From: a virus | Direction: 5' to 3' (one strand) | IMG/VR virus record: IMGVR_UViG_3300037485_001433 | Span: 1 to 34,654 of that record | Length of the DNA stretch: 34,654 nucleotides | Shown here: positions 23,145-33,900 of the stretch, piece after piece | Layout: the number at the start of each line of letters is the position of its first letter | How positions within the stretch are numbered: the stretch's first letter is position 1 | The notes under the pieces: model-generated | Told to the model about the DNA's origin: nothing | Database searches by the model: none | Seen by the model: the letters and a program-made list of their open reading frames with translations, nothing else | Position numbers and translations under genes: made by a program

Positions 23145-24446
23145 TTAAACTGCCGTGGCAACATTATCAATGAAGGTCCTTGCTACTGTGCAATATTGGA
23201 GGAAAGTGATTACTTCGAGAGCCTCGGTTACTGCCACATAACTAGTATTTAACTCAAGGGTTCGACTGTTGTTAATTGGTAAGCCGCTGATCGATAAATT
23301 GGTGTCTTTTTCAAAGGATGCACTCAGAACACCATGTACTGCTTTGAAATTAGCAAGCGTAACACTGCCTTCAGAATACGGATGTTTTAATTTATCGTAC
23401 ACCTGTTGAGTCATAACGTATGCTTCGACTCCATCCTGGGCATCAGATACTTCTTGGTTCGGGAAATACAACGCTCCAATTCTGTATTGGAAACTGCTAT
23501 AATTAAATGGAATAGCATTTAAACTATCTTTAGTTACATCAATTTTATCGGCTTGAGACACCGTTACTGTAGTAGCAAAGCAGGCCTGGGAAACAGCTTT
23601 GCGAACTTGCTGAGAAACAGTAAGCTGTCCGATTGGAACTTGAGAAACGCTCGTAAAAATACGCTCGTACGTATACTCGAGACCATCCTGAGCCGATTCG
23701 AGGCTAATTATTTTCTGACAATCATCGGTCATATCCACACAGTCAAGCATAAAATATAGACCAGAAATATCATACCCAGTAAGAGTTCCTAATTTTTGAT
23801 ATAAAGCAGTTCTGAAATCTTCAAGAACCATTTCAAAATGCAGACCACTTGCTAACTGCGGAGGTAATAGCTGTTTTTTAGTAGGACGGAAAAACGTTGA
23901 AATAGCACTAAGAGGAAGACAAAATCGTTTTTCTGTGCTAAAAAGAATAGCCGCATCGAATGCACCATCTCTGTAAACACCAAATCCTTGAGAACTACCG
24001 ACTGTTTTTAGATAGCCATCTGGTAAAGTGTATAAACTGTCATTTTTACTCCATAAATTAGCGTTTTGTAGACGATCTAATTCCGTCCCAGATCTACTGG
24101 TAATTCTAACTTCGTTCAAAACATTCATAGCGGAACCACTCCCCCAGTTGGCAGTAGCAGTTCCTGCTGCTGAATTAACTTTAACTTTAAAAGAAATATA
24201 AGAATTCTGTAAATTAACAAAAGAAGTCCCAGTATTCCAGTCGCAAATCATCGTAGAGCTCCGATCTCCAGTATAAGTGTTTCGCTGGAAAAACATTTTT
24301 TTATAAGTTCTGGCTACTGCGAGAGACAAAGCCGCTGGTTGCTGGTATACTAAATTGTTCACCATTAAATCGGCAGATCCGTTTTGTTGGGATACATCAG
24401 AAACCTGAGTGGAGCGTTGAGTTTCGACATATGGAAGTTTATTCAT
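23145..24446 (-). CDS. Major capsid protein, double jelly-roll type (right arm copy)
   Basis: Identical to the 433-residue protein at 10209-11510; same beta-rich PLV capsid pattern. Confidence 0.85.
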   Translation of the reverse strand: MNKLPYVETQRSTQVSDVSQQNGSADLMVNNLVYQQPAALSLAVARTYKKMFFQRNTYTGDRSSTMICDWNTGTSFVNLQNSYISFKVKVNSAAGTATANWGSGSAMNVLNEVRITSRSGTELDRLQNANLWSKNDSLYTLPDGYLKTVGSSQGFGVYRDGAFDAAILFSTEKRFCLPLSAISTFFRPTKKQLLPPQLASGLHFEMVLEDFRTALYQKLGTLTGYDISGLYFMLDCVDMTDDCQKIISLESAQDGLEYTYERIFTSVSQVPIGQLTVSQQVRKAVSQACFATTVTVSQADKIDVTKDSLNAIPFNYSSFQYRIGALYFPNQEVSDAQDGVEAYVMTQQVYDKLKHPYSEGSVTLANFKAVHGVLSASFEKDTNLSISGLPINNSRTLELNTSYVAVTEALEVITFLQYCTVARTFIDNVATAV

Positions 24447-24454
24447 TTTATTTT

Positions 24455-24464
24455 ATATTATATA
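24455..24464 (-). promoter_or_regulatory. TATATAATAT motif of the capsid gene (right arm copy)
   Basis: Mirror of 10191-10200. Confidence 0.45.
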
Positions 24465-24490
24465 TTTAGAAAAGAAAATAATTTTAAAAA

Positions 24491-25030
24491 TTAAATTGAA
24501 CCGTCCTGAACTTTTCCTTTTGGTTTTGTTGGATTAATTTGGATAATATTAGAATCTGGAGTTTGGATATTAAGATCAGAAGGATTTGTAGAATCTGGAA
24601 TTGTAACATTGAACCGATTCGTATAATTATAATAAGAATTTCTGGCTTTTTGGATTAAATCAGTGCTATCTTTTTCTACGTCCATGGTTTCGTCAACTCC
24701 GTATAATAATCCTTCTAAATTCCAAACAGGAGCTGCAAGAGTTGTAGGGTTTTGTCTCTGTCTGATAACATCAGGATCAATCGATCTATCCATCATAAAA
24801 GCGTCTAATTTTGGATTATCTGGTCTAAATGAATTTCGTGGTAACAATCCGCCAGAACCATTTCGTGGTCCTGATTGAAATTTTAAACAATTATATGCTT
24901 GGTCTCTTATAAAATTTCTATTTCGAATTACAGTATCCATATCAGGAATATCCGGATTTGTTAATTTCGTGTCTGGTATTTTTGAATTGACTGCCATATT
25001 TCGCAATAAATTAGACACTGAATAACTCAT
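24491..25030 (-). CDS. Hypothetical protein between ATPase and capsid gene (right arm copy)
   Basis: Identical to the 179-residue protein at 9625-10164. Function unknown; the position suggests a virion or assembly role. Confidence 0.75.
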   Translation of the reverse strand: MSYSVSNLLRNMAVNSKIPDTKLTNPDIPDMDTVIRNRNFIRDQAYNCLKFQSGPRNGSGGLLPRNSFRPDNPKLDAFMMDRSIDPDVIRQRQNPTTLAAPVWNLEGLLYGVDETMDVEKDSTDLIQKARNSYYNYTNRFNVTIPDSTNPSDLNIQTPDSNIIQINPTKPKGKVQDGSI

Positions 25031-25037
25031 TTTTTTG

Positions 25038-25048
25038 TATATATTATA
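25038..25048 (-). promoter_or_regulatory. TATAATATATA motif overlapping the ATPase stop (right arm copy)
   Basis: Mirror of 9607-9617. Confidence 0.45.
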
Positions 25049-25784
25049 CCTTATATTTTTTTATGTCTATAACTTCATCGAAGTTTTTTCTAATTCTTTT
25101 GTCAGGCTCAGCGTGATTATTAATATATAAAAAATCATATCTTCCATCTGTGCAGTATTCAATTACTTTTGTAAATTGCTTTTTTGTTAAACCGCTCGGG
25201 GTTATCTCATCTAAAAGAACTTCTACTTCGGACTGTGTCGATGGAAAAACAATTGTAGCGTTAGAATTAATTCTTAAAGCTCTTGGTAATTTATTATAAC
25301 TCTGCATCAATACTATTATTGCTACTTGATAATGTCTTAATAATGCGAACATTTTTAAGGCTTCTGGTGAATTGAGAAAATCACGATTTGCTATAACGTC
25401 GTCAAGAATTATTAAAACTCTTGAATTTTTAACAACCCATTCTATACCTTTTTTATCAATCAATTGTTTTCTTGATTCTATTAAATTAGCCAAATCTTCT
25501 GCTGAAAAATCATTTTTAAAATTTTCTTCTGGTAATTTTAAAATCTTGTACATATCATCATATTTCCCAGCTGTCGGTGAATATACAACAATATAATGAA
25601 AATATTTATTATACATATTATCTTTTGTTAAAATATTCAGTAATACGTTCGTTTTACCAGATCCACTTCTGCCTGAAATCATCATACTAAATGGAAATTT
25701 TGGGAGAATTCCATCAATCATACATTTTCTTAATGGAACTTTACTTTTATCAGTCGGTATGCTTTCTACTTTATAAGATGCCAT
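25044..25784 (-). CDS. Genome-packaging ATPase (right arm copy)
   Basis: Identical to the 246-residue FtsK/HerA-type ATPase at 8871-9611, with Walker A SGRSGSGKTN and Walker B LIILDD. Confidence 0.93.
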   Translation of the reverse strand: MASYKVESIPTDKSKVPLRKCMIDGILPKFPFSMMISGRSGSGKTNVLLNILTKDNMYNKYFHYIVVYSPTAGKYDDMYKILKLPEENFKNDFSAEDLANLIESRKQLIDKKGIEWVVKNSRVLIILDDVIANRDFLNSPEALKMFALLRHYQVAIIVLMQSYNKLPRALRINSNATIVFPSTQSEVEVLLDEITPSGLTKKQFTKVIEYCTDGRYDFLYINNHAEPDKRIRKNFDEVIDIKKYKV

Positions 25785-25787
25785 TTC

Positions 25788-25803
25788 TATATAATATTAT
25801 ATA
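25788..25803 (-). promoter_or_regulatory. Palindromic TATATAATATTATATA motif (right arm copy)
   Basis: Mirror of 8852-8867. Confidence 0.55.
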
Positions 25804-25807
25804 TATT

Positions 25808-28800
25808 TTAATGTCTTGAACTTACAATTCTTTGGTTAAACGTATCAATATTATTTTTAACAATTTTAACTTTTTGTTGGTTAAATATATCATTTCTCAT
25901 TAAGGGTGTATAATCGTATCCTGTTAATCTATCACTAATTAAAATATTAGATTGTGTCGATGGTTTTTCATTTGGTAATCCATAATCATAACCATTCATT
26001 CTATTTTCTAAAATTTTTGTTCCTTTCATTCTATACCTTGATAATACTAATTCTGGGTCATATATGCTATACTCATTTTCATTATCTCTTGTAATATTTG
26101 AATTTGGTATAGTTCTTGTAAAATGATTACCCATTAAATTATTGCCTCTATTACCATCGACTTCAAATTGAACATGACCGAATTCGTTTTGAATAGTATC
26201 AATCATTATAGGCTGATTTTTATTACGTCGATGTGTTAATTCTAAGTTATCAACTGATTTATTAATATATGGTTTTTCAATATATCCAATTTGTGGATTA
26301 TACGATGGCATCACTTTATTTTGAAATCTTAAATCTTCTTCTCGTTTATTAAAACGAGCTAAGCCATTGTATTGATAATCTCCCAATCCGTGTCCGGGCG
26401 CTACTTTTGAAAAGTTATTAAACATTTTTTGCTGTTCTTTTGCTACTTTATTAGTATTTAAGAATAATTGCACTTCATTTGGGTCTATAACAGTTGCTCT
26501 TAACATACCTTCATCAGTGCCTGTTTCTAATTCTGAGTTAAAATTAACGATACTGTCGGGTGTTTCTCCAGTTGTTCCAATTGATTCCCCTAATTTATTA
26601 ATTATATTTTGAAGTTCTAATAATTGTGATTTATATTTTTGTAAAGTTGCTTCATCTTTTCCTGATTCAATTGCTTTAATATATACTTGGTTTAAATCAT
26701 CATATGCTTTTTTATACCTATCAAGATCAGGTAATCCATAACCAGTTTTTGGAGCTGGAGCATCTTGTGTTGCTTTATCGATTATATTTTTCAAATCTGT
26801 AAGCTGTGTTCTGTATTTTTGTAAAGTTGCTTCATCTTTTCCTTCTTTTTGAGCGGTTATATATTGCTGGTTTAGTTGTGTGTATGAATTTTTATAATTT
26901 TCTAAATTTGGTTTGCCACCTGTCATATCTGGTGTTTTTATGTCGGATATAGGAACTGGTGAGTTTTGTGTGATTTTATCAATTATAGTTTTTAGTTCAA
27001 GCAGTTGATTTCTATATTTTTGTAAAGTTGCTTCATCTTTTCCATCTTCTTGGGCTTTTAAATAAGCTTGAGCTACTTGTAAATATGCGAGTTTATATCT
27101 ATCAAGATCGGGCATTGTTTCTTCTATATTATCACTATTTTTATAATCTTCAATTATATTATGTTCTTCCATTTTTAATATGCGTTTAATAACTTTATAA
27201 ATGGTTGTAATAGTCGTGCCAATCCCTAATAAAGCCAATATTAAAGTTTTTAATTTTATGGTTCTATTTTGTCCTCTATAAAATATATCAAAAACAACAT
27301 CTTGGTCTGGCTCATCTGGGTCATCTGGATCATCTCCATAATCTCCATAATCTGGGTCATCATCTGGATCTTCTGGATCGTCATTTTGAGATGGTTCATC
27401 TGGATCGTCAAAATGCATTATAAAATCATAATCTATTGTTCGTTTCTTCTTTCCTATTTTTATTTTATTCATAAAATTGGTAATAATTGGTGGTATGTTA
27501 ATTCTATCAAGATTTCTAACTTTTATTCTAATTTTTCCACCAATATTAACAAAATCATTTTTTTTATCTTCTTGTAATACTTCTTGAAATTCTTCAACTG
27601 TTAAGCTTGGTAATTTTATTTCTAAATCTTGAATTGGCGTTTCCGTTATTATCTGTTGTGTTAAATCTACAACTCCTATTAATTTAGCAATATATGATTT
27701 TGGAAGTTGTTTTTTTATTTCTTTTGAAATTTCATACATTAATTCAAACAGTAGAACAGGGTTTAATTTAAAACCTGCACTCTCTTTGTCAATAGCATCA
27801 TTAACATCTTCAATAGTTTTTTTTATTAATTGATCTATGGTGCCCTGCCAATCTGCATTTTCATAAATATATGTTAATTCTTGGAGTGCTTTACTTTCAA
27901 TAATTTTTAAAGCTAATTCTTGAGCTGTTGTTGGAGACATACCTATTTTTAACATTGGTTGAATCAATATAGGTAATAATGAGTTGTAGCTATCCCTTAT
28001 TGAAGGAGCCATAGGGACATCTTCGATAACTAAATCGATTGGTATCGGTTGAAACAAATTATAAAACCATTCTGGATAATTTAACTTTTTAATAGAATCT
28101 TTAATAGCTTTTAACAAAGCTTTATAAAATTTTGATAAATTAACCATATCTGTCGTATTCATAATTTCATCAATAACATTATCAGTTGTAAAATCGTCTA
28201 CTGTATTTGAATAATAGAAAGTAATTATATTTAAAATTGTTTGTTGAAGTTCTTCATTAAAAGCTAAAACTCTATCAATAATGGCTGTTTTTATTTTTGA
28301 ATTACTTGTTTTTTGTTTTACTAATGCTTTTTTTGTTGGGTTTGGTTGATTCATCGTGCTAAATGCTGGTTGATTTATTACACTTTGTAAATCATCAATT
28401 AATAATGGAATCAATCCTCTTTGATCGGCTATCAATCGTTGAAGAATTCTTTTTAAAACTGTAATATTAACGCCTTTTTTATTTTTGTTTTTTTTTGTTG
28501 ATAATTGAAGAACTTGTTTATATTCGAGTGGGTTTATTGTAGTTTGAAGAAAGGTTGGAGGTTTTCGTATTAATGGTGTTGGTGTCATGGTCATTGATAC
28601 TGAACTTGATGAACTTGATGAACTTGATGAATTTGGATTTTTATAGTCTGAATAATCTTCTGGTGTAATTTGTCGTGTTGGGACAGATGTTCCAGTTTGG
28701 ACAGTTGGGACTGGGGTTGTTCGTATTTTAATATTTTCTAAATCTTCTATATTATTAAATAATTCTATTGCAGCATTTAGATCAGCAGTTGTAGAATTTG

Positions 28801-29347
28801 GATTTTTTAAAATTTCATCAATTCTCGATTTTGAAAAAAAATACTCGGCGCTTTGTGGTTCTGTTGTTATTGGTGTTGGTGTTGGTGTTGTATCTGGTAA
28901 TTTTTGTATTTCGTCATTTATATATTGTTCCATCCGTGATATTTGATTTCTGATTTCTTGTAATTCTTGATCACTTGGTAATATTGGTGGTGGATTCAAT
29001 AATGGTATTGGAAGTGGAAATTCAGGTAACATTCCACCTCCAACTCCTCCAGCTACTGTAAAATAATATTTTTTAAATCCTAATTTTTCCATATCCGCAT
29101 TTGTTTTTGAAGGACTTGTTGAAAATTGAATTTTATCATATAATCTATTGTTTTGTTCTCTCAATTGAGTATAATATGTCAATAATCTATTATTTTTGGT
29201 ATCACCTGTAATTATAGACCAGGGGTTTTTTATTGCTTCTACAATGCTTCCTATTTCATCGGTTCTCTCCATTGGAGCTTCTGGCGGTGGTTTCAGTTGT
29301 GATTGCCGTTCTTGTTGCTGTCTCGACATTCCCGAACCGAAACTCAT
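25808..29347 (-). CDS. Large repeat-containing protein (right arm copy)
   Basis: Identical to the 1179-residue protein at 5308-8847: P/Q-rich N-terminus, serine tract, acidic DPD linker, one membrane helix and three GKDEATLQKY repeats. Start at ATG 29347. Confidence 0.75.
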   Translation of the reverse strand: MSFGSGMSRQQQERQSQLKPPPEAPMERTDEIGSIVEAIKNPWSIITGDTKNNRLLTYYTQLREQNNRLYDKIQFSTSPSKTNADMEKLGFKKYYFTVAGGVGGGMLPEFPLPIPLLNPPPILPSDQELQEIRNQISRMEQYINDEIQKLPDTTPTPTPITTEPQSAEYFFSKSRIDEILKNPNSTTADLNAAIELFNNIEDLENIKIRTTPVPTVQTGTSVPTRQITPEDYSDYKNPNSSSSSSSSSSVSMTMTPTPLIRKPPTFLQTTINPLEYKQVLQLSTKKNKNKKGVNITVLKRILQRLIADQRGLIPLLIDDLQSVINQPAFSTMNQPNPTKKALVKQKTSNSKIKTAIIDRVLAFNEELQQTILNIITFYYSNTVDDFTTDNVIDEIMNTTDMVNLSKFYKALLKAIKDSIKKLNYPEWFYNLFQPIPIDLVIEDVPMAPSIRDSYNSLLPILIQPMLKIGMSPTTAQELALKIIESKALQELTYIYENADWQGTIDQLIKKTIEDVNDAIDKESAGFKLNPVLLFELMYEISKEIKKQLPKSYIAKLIGVVDLTQQIITETPIQDLEIKLPSLTVEEFQEVLQEDKKNDFVNIGGKIRIKVRNLDRINIPPIITNFMNKIKIGKKKRTIDYDFIMHFDDPDEPSQNDDPEDPDDDPDYGDYGDDPDDPDEPDQDVVFDIFYRGQNRTIKLKTLILALLGIGTTITTIYKVIKRILKMEEHNIIEDYKNSDNIEETMPDLDRYKLAYLQVAQAYLKAQEDGKDEATLQKYRNQLLELKTIIDKITQNSPVPISDIKTPDMTGGKPNLENYKNSYTQLNQQYITAQKEGKDEATLQKYRTQLTDLKNIIDKATQDAPAPKTGYGLPDLDRYKKAYDDLNQVYIKAIESGKDEATLQKYKSQLLELQNIINKLGESIGTTGETPDSIVNFNSELETGTDEGMLRATVIDPNEVQLFLNTNKVAKEQQKMFNNFSKVAPGHGLGDYQYNGLARFNKREEDLRFQNKVMPSYNPQIGYIEKPYINKSVDNLELTHRRNKNQPIMIDTIQNEFGHVQFEVDGNRGNNLMGNHFTRTIPNSNITRDNENEYSIYDPELVLSRYRMKGTKILENRMNGYDYGLPNEKPSTQSNILISDRLTGYDYTPLMRNDIFNQQKVKIVKNNIDTFNQRIVSSRH
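26591..27109 (-). repeat. Three helical repeats within the large protein (right arm copy)
   Basis: Mirror of 7546-8064. Confidence 0.85.
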
Positions 29348-29489
29348 TTTTGTTATTATAATATAGCGTTTCAAAAAAATCTTTTAAAATAACTTTATTA
29401 TTTGTTGTGAATATATATGTATTATGGTCTTTTTTTTTAACAGTATAGCCTTCATCTAATTTCTGCATAATAAATAGCATTTTCTTCAT
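29256..29489 (-). CDS. Small hypothetical protein overlapping the large protein gene (right arm copy)
   Basis: Identical to the 77-residue ORF at 5166-5399; the last 92 bases overlap the start of the large repeat protein in another frame. Confidence 0.45.
   Translation of the reverse strand: MKKMLFIMQKLDEGYTVKKKDHNTYIFTTNNKVILKDFFETLYYNNKNEFRFGNVETATRTAITTETTARSSNGENR
29355..29365 (-). promoter_or_regulatory. TATATTATAAT motif (right arm copy)
   Basis: Mirror of 5290-5300. Confidence 0.45.
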
Positions 29490-29506
29490 TTTAATAAGAA
29501 TTATTA

Positions 29507-30397
29507 TTATACTCTATTATGGACGCATATTGTTGAGTAACTAAATGATGTTATTAAATCATTTTTATCGTGACCTAATACCTCAGATAACCAAACATTT
29601 AAGTTTTGATTGTTTCCATATAACAGATATGATAAGTTTCCGTATAATTTTCTACATAATGATGGGTTATAATTCTTATTAAACAATTCATACATTTTTT
29701 CTTTAATTGTCTTTGAATATTTTTTTTTTAATTGCCCTTTATCGTTTCCTTCGGTTATTAAAACATTACTTAAACTATTTCTTAATTCTTTAACATTATA
29801 TATAAATTCTTCGGGGGTATATCCAATAACAGGTCTTATGCATATAATATCTTTTTTATCCTCTCGCTTTTTACCGATGTTTTTAACAATAATATTATTA
29901 CTTTGAATATCAAATTCATTTTTATATAAGATTTCACTTAATCTCCCACCATAACTTAACATTAAACCAATTGTTACAATAGCCCAGTGTTCGTCATATT
30001 TACATTTTTCAATAATTGTTAAAATATCTTGAGTATAAAATATTTCGGGTGCTTTGTTCTTATCTTTTATTTGTTGTCTATAATCTTCATTTAATTGTAC
30101 TCGTTGCTGTTTAGTGATTTTCATTAAATCTAAAGATTGTTTATATTCTGTTGAAGTTTTACCATATTTTACAAGAATTGGCTTTCTAATTTTTGTATAA
30201 AATATATCACGACTGGTTATACTATCATAAAATCTCACACCTAAATATTGTAATATTGGTAAAATTATTGGCATTTCATTTTTAGGTACATTTAATATAT
30301 TGTTAATTACAATATGTAATACTATTGAAGGTATTGTCGCTTTACTGTCTGGAATATAATCAAAGGCTATAACATCTTTTTTAACAATTGTTAACAA
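29507..30397 (-). CDS. Tyrosine recombinase, telomere-resolvase-like (right arm copy)
   Basis: Identical to 4258-5148, with the R-K-R-H-Y catalytic pattern and no ATG near the start of the frame. The likely real start is 30636, through a frameshift in the A9 run (T9 on the + strand at 30444-30452). Confidence 0.75.
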   Translation of the reverse strand: MLTIVKKDVIAFDYIPDSKATIPSIVLHIVINNILNVPKNEMPIILPILQYLGVRFYDSITSRDIFYTKIRKPILVKYGKTSTEYKQSLDLMKITKQQRVQLNEDYRQQIKDKNKAPEIFYTQDILTIIEKCKYDEHWAIVTIGLMLSYGGRLSEILYKNEFDIQSNNIIVKNIGKKREDKKDIICIRPVIGYTPEEFIYNVKELRNSLSNVLITEGNDKGQLKKKYSKTIKEKMYELFNKNYNPSLCRKLYGNLSYLLYGNNQNLNVWLSEVLGHDKNDLITSFSYSTICVHNRV

Positions 30398-30405
30398 ATT
30401 GTTAA
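30381..30405. repeat. Overlapping TTAACAA-TTGTTAA palindromes (right arm copy)
   Basis: Mirror of 4250-4274, inside the recombinase frame. Confidence 0.55.
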
Positions 30406-30438
30406 TTGTTATTAAATAATTTGTTAAAGTGGATTTAT

Positions 30439-30636
30439 TTACGTTTTTTTTTCTACCTCTTCATTTAAATGTGGTTGATAAGAACTTTGAATTGGTTTTA
30501 TTCCTGATTCTTCTAATATTGCAAGGATTACAGAATATGGGACGTGTGTATCTAATTTTATTGATATTGTTGGGTGACTAATCAAGTGACATTTATGGGT
30601 GTGTTCTAACTGGAAACATTTATGGCAAATCTTCAT
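30439..30636 (-). CDS. Zinc-motif ORF, likely recombinase N-terminus (right arm copy)
   Basis: Identical to the 65-residue ORF at 4019-4216, with the Cys/His cluster and the homopolymer just before its stop. Confidence 0.6.
   Translation of the reverse strand: MKICHKCFQLEHTHKCHLISHPTISIKLDTHVPYSVILAILEESGIKPIQSSYQPHLNEEVEKKT
30444..30452 (-). other. A9 candidate frameshift site (right arm copy)
   Basis: Mirror of 4203-4211. Because both arms mirror one sequence, this copy is not independent support. Confidence 0.6.
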
Positions 30637-30637
30637 G

Positions 30638-30651
30638 ATATATTATATATA
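30638..30651 (-). promoter_or_regulatory. TATATATAATATAT motif (right arm copy)
   Basis: Mirror of 4004-4017. Confidence 0.5.
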
Positions 30652-30690
30652 ATTCTTTTTATAATTATATATAAAACGCAAAAAGTTAGG

Positions 30691-30714
30691 GTTTTGTCCA
30701 ATCTTGGACAAAAC
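30691..30714. repeat. 11-bp hairpin (right arm copy)
   Basis: Mirror of 3941-3964. Confidence 0.6.
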
Positions 30715-30740
30715 CTAAAGCGTAAGATTACGCTTCAGGT
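30713..30740. repeat. 13-bp hairpin (right arm copy)
   Basis: Mirror of 3915-3942. Confidence 0.6.
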
Positions 30741-30840
30741 TTGTTATTTATGGATAGTTTTTATTATTTTTAGGCTTGTTTGTTATTTATGGGTACTGTT
30801 GTTATTTTAGGGGTATTGTTTATTATTTTATATCATTAAT

Positions 30841-30901
30841 GGGCGTGAGGATCGAAAGGCAGAATTAAGGAGGAGTGCTTTACCTCTCGAGCCTCAACCC
30901 C
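30841..30901. terminator. Long GC-richer hairpin after the primase-helicase (right arm copy)
   Basis: Mirror of 3754-3814. Confidence 0.5.
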
Positions 30902-30942
30902 TTTTTACCCCATAAACTACATATTACAACTTACAACTACCC

Positions 30943-33900
30943 TTAATTCTGGAACATTCCGATAATGTCAAGATTTAATGGTGGAATGATGGTATATTTC
31001 GAAATATTAGTCTCCTTACCATTCACCCGTTTCCTTTCTCGTTTTCCCATCTTCAACTCTGATCCACTCCACTTTCCCAATACCGTATTAATAACACCCG
31101 TAACCTCTCGTATCTTTGTAGGTTTCTTTTTACTGTCCTCTTTCCGGTCTCTCAATCCAAATGCCAAAAACCAATCACTCCTCTTACTCATAATACTATC
31201 ATATTTGCTTAATATGAAGTCTTGTGGGAAGGATACAACAGCGGTAGATTTGGTAATATTAAGTATTTGTAACAGTTCTTGAATACACCGCAATTTTTGG
31301 GTCTTCTTCTGTGATATTTCCTTGAAGACGCTTTCGTCTCTTTCTTTATTGGCAAGTTTGACTAAATCATACCTTTTTTCAATTAAACAGTTAAAATACT
31401 TGTTCTTATTATACTTCACAGGGTCAAAGAAGTAGTCATATAAGTCGCCTCTATCGGCACTATCATTAATTTGTTTATCAAACATAATCTTTTGATATTG
31501 TATTTTTTCCAGTTCTGTAAAACTACCTCTATCATTGACTACTTTTTGCTCCAGATACGCAACATTAACAATGGTATAATGAATATCATTATATTTCATA
31601 AACTTAATAGGTAATAACTCAGCTGGCGTTTCTTCAATAACTGGTATATCAAAACTTTTATAATTACATTGTGATAGGTAGTAGTTGAATAATTCACGGT
31701 GGTGTAGAATAGAAATATTACGTTCATAAGTATTATGTAGATGAACGTTTAATAACCATTTCGGCATTTCTTTCCATCTTACCAATTTAGCATCGCTTTC
31801 TTCACCCATTAATATATTTTCAAGTTCAATCTCTTTTCTACTCTTTGTTTCAACAATTGCTTTTACTTTGTCAAAACTATCAACAATGTCAGCCTCTATT
31901 CCAAATGGGTTATCAAATAGTTGATAATACATAATATCGTCCCTAATATGGCGGCACCTCATAGACGACTGGAAGTTGTCCCTCACAATACTACTTTTAC
32001 ATGAAGAATACATATACAATTCATCAAAGTGTAAAACATCAAAATTAACGCCTACCGTAATACTACTTGTATATAAAAGGAAATCTAACTCAATCCATTT
32101 TTCTTTCACATTCAATAAGTCATCTCCGTCTCGCTTATTATTGGCATTATAAAACTTATATTTAATATCAGGCAGTTCTTTAATAATTAATTGTAAATAT
32201 TCTTCGCCTCTTGCTTTACTGGCTGTTACAAATACACACTTCTTGCCGTTTCTTAATGATGCTAATAGTTGGTTTTGGAGCAGGTCTATCGTATTGTCAA
32301 ATTCCTTGTATCGTCTCAATTCTACACATCTCCTTATTTCTGGAATATATTCATTTTTCATAAATAAAACATTTTTGTAAGGGCTATGTCCAATAAAACA
32401 ACTCTCGATAGTTTGTGGCGACTTAACATATTCAAAGTATTCAATGAATTTAATTACTTTTGGATTGATGAAAGCATCACATACAATTTTGTATTCGGCA
32501 TTTCTCCAGATACTCTCAAATGATGTAGCCACTATTTGTATCTTTTTTTTCATTGTTTCAACTGAAGAAAACTGAGTTAAGCAACTTGTTATTTCATCGG
32601 CTATTACCATATCATAATTACCCTTCAAATAATGTAGGCTTTCCATTTGACACACCATAAACTGATATTTGGAAATATCAGTCTTTTTTTCAACATCTAA
32701 ATAACAGGTGAATTCAACCCCTGACTTTCTGGTAATCTCAGCAGTGATACTTTTGGCAAAACACCGTCTTGGAGCAAATACAATAATACGTATCTCTTCA
32801 TTATTAGCAACTACTTTTTTTATTGTTTCGCATATTTGCGTTGTTTTCCCAGTCCCCATAGGAGACTGAACGATAATGGTTTTGTATGTATCAAGGTCAT
32901 ACGGGCGTTGCCATCTTTCGTTGTATGTCTCAAGATTAAACTGAATATCGGTAGTTACAAGTTGGTTTAAATATACATCTTTTTTTTCGTGTAGTTTTAT
33001 ATTACACCTCTTAGCAAGAAGCATTAATGTTCCTTGATTATATCCTTTCTGTCTAACCTGAATTCTATCCCATACTTTAACACATTCGTTTTCATCATAC
33101 TTTGAGGATTTTGAAGCCCATTTTAAGAAAATCTTAAGTCCATTTTTATGGTTACAGTTCTTGATAGCACAGGCTATACCGAACCATACATTATAATCTT
33201 GGTCGGTATTATCAATCGAAGCAACAATATAATCTAATTCAAAACTTTCTTCTCCGTCTGGAACACATTCTCTTTCCACAAAGTCAGTATGAATATTTCC
33301 AGATGCTACATAATCCTTACTTCCACTTTTAGGCACGGTGATTTTTTGCGATGTTTGATATTCTGGGAGTTTTGAAATATCAAAAAACTGGATAAGGTCA
33401 TCGTCATCATAGTTTCCACAAAAGTGATTACAAACAGCGGTATAGGTATCTACTATTTTTTGAACTCTGGTTGAGCCGTGTTTAGATTGATTGGGGAACT
33501 TCATATTTTGATTTTTACCATAAACTTGAAAATCAACAACTCTTTTTTCAACGTCTTTTAAAATATAGAAGAAATGAGCTGGTCTTTCTGTATCAATGCG
33601 GTATTTAAAATAATTCATAAAAGTCTTCAATTCTTTCATATTTTTAAAACTTTCTTGACACTTAATTACAATATGATATGATGCTTTTGTAACATCTACA
33701 TTTTCAATCTTTCCGTTTCCAATACTTCCTGATAAATAAACGTCATCATTATCAAAAGTATTATTGAATTCTGCGAGAACCAGACGAGAAAAACTGACGA
33801 TAGAGTTCAAAGTATCTTCAACTGGTAACTGATTTTCTGGAAATTCTATATCAAAGAACAAATGGATTGGTTGTTCTTCGGTTATCATCTCATATAGATG

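Larger units (their letters stand above)
30637..30942. other. Hairpin-rich intergenic region (right arm copy)
   Basis: Mirror of 3713-4018, with hairpins at 30691-30714, 30713-30740 and 30841-30901. Confidence 0.7.
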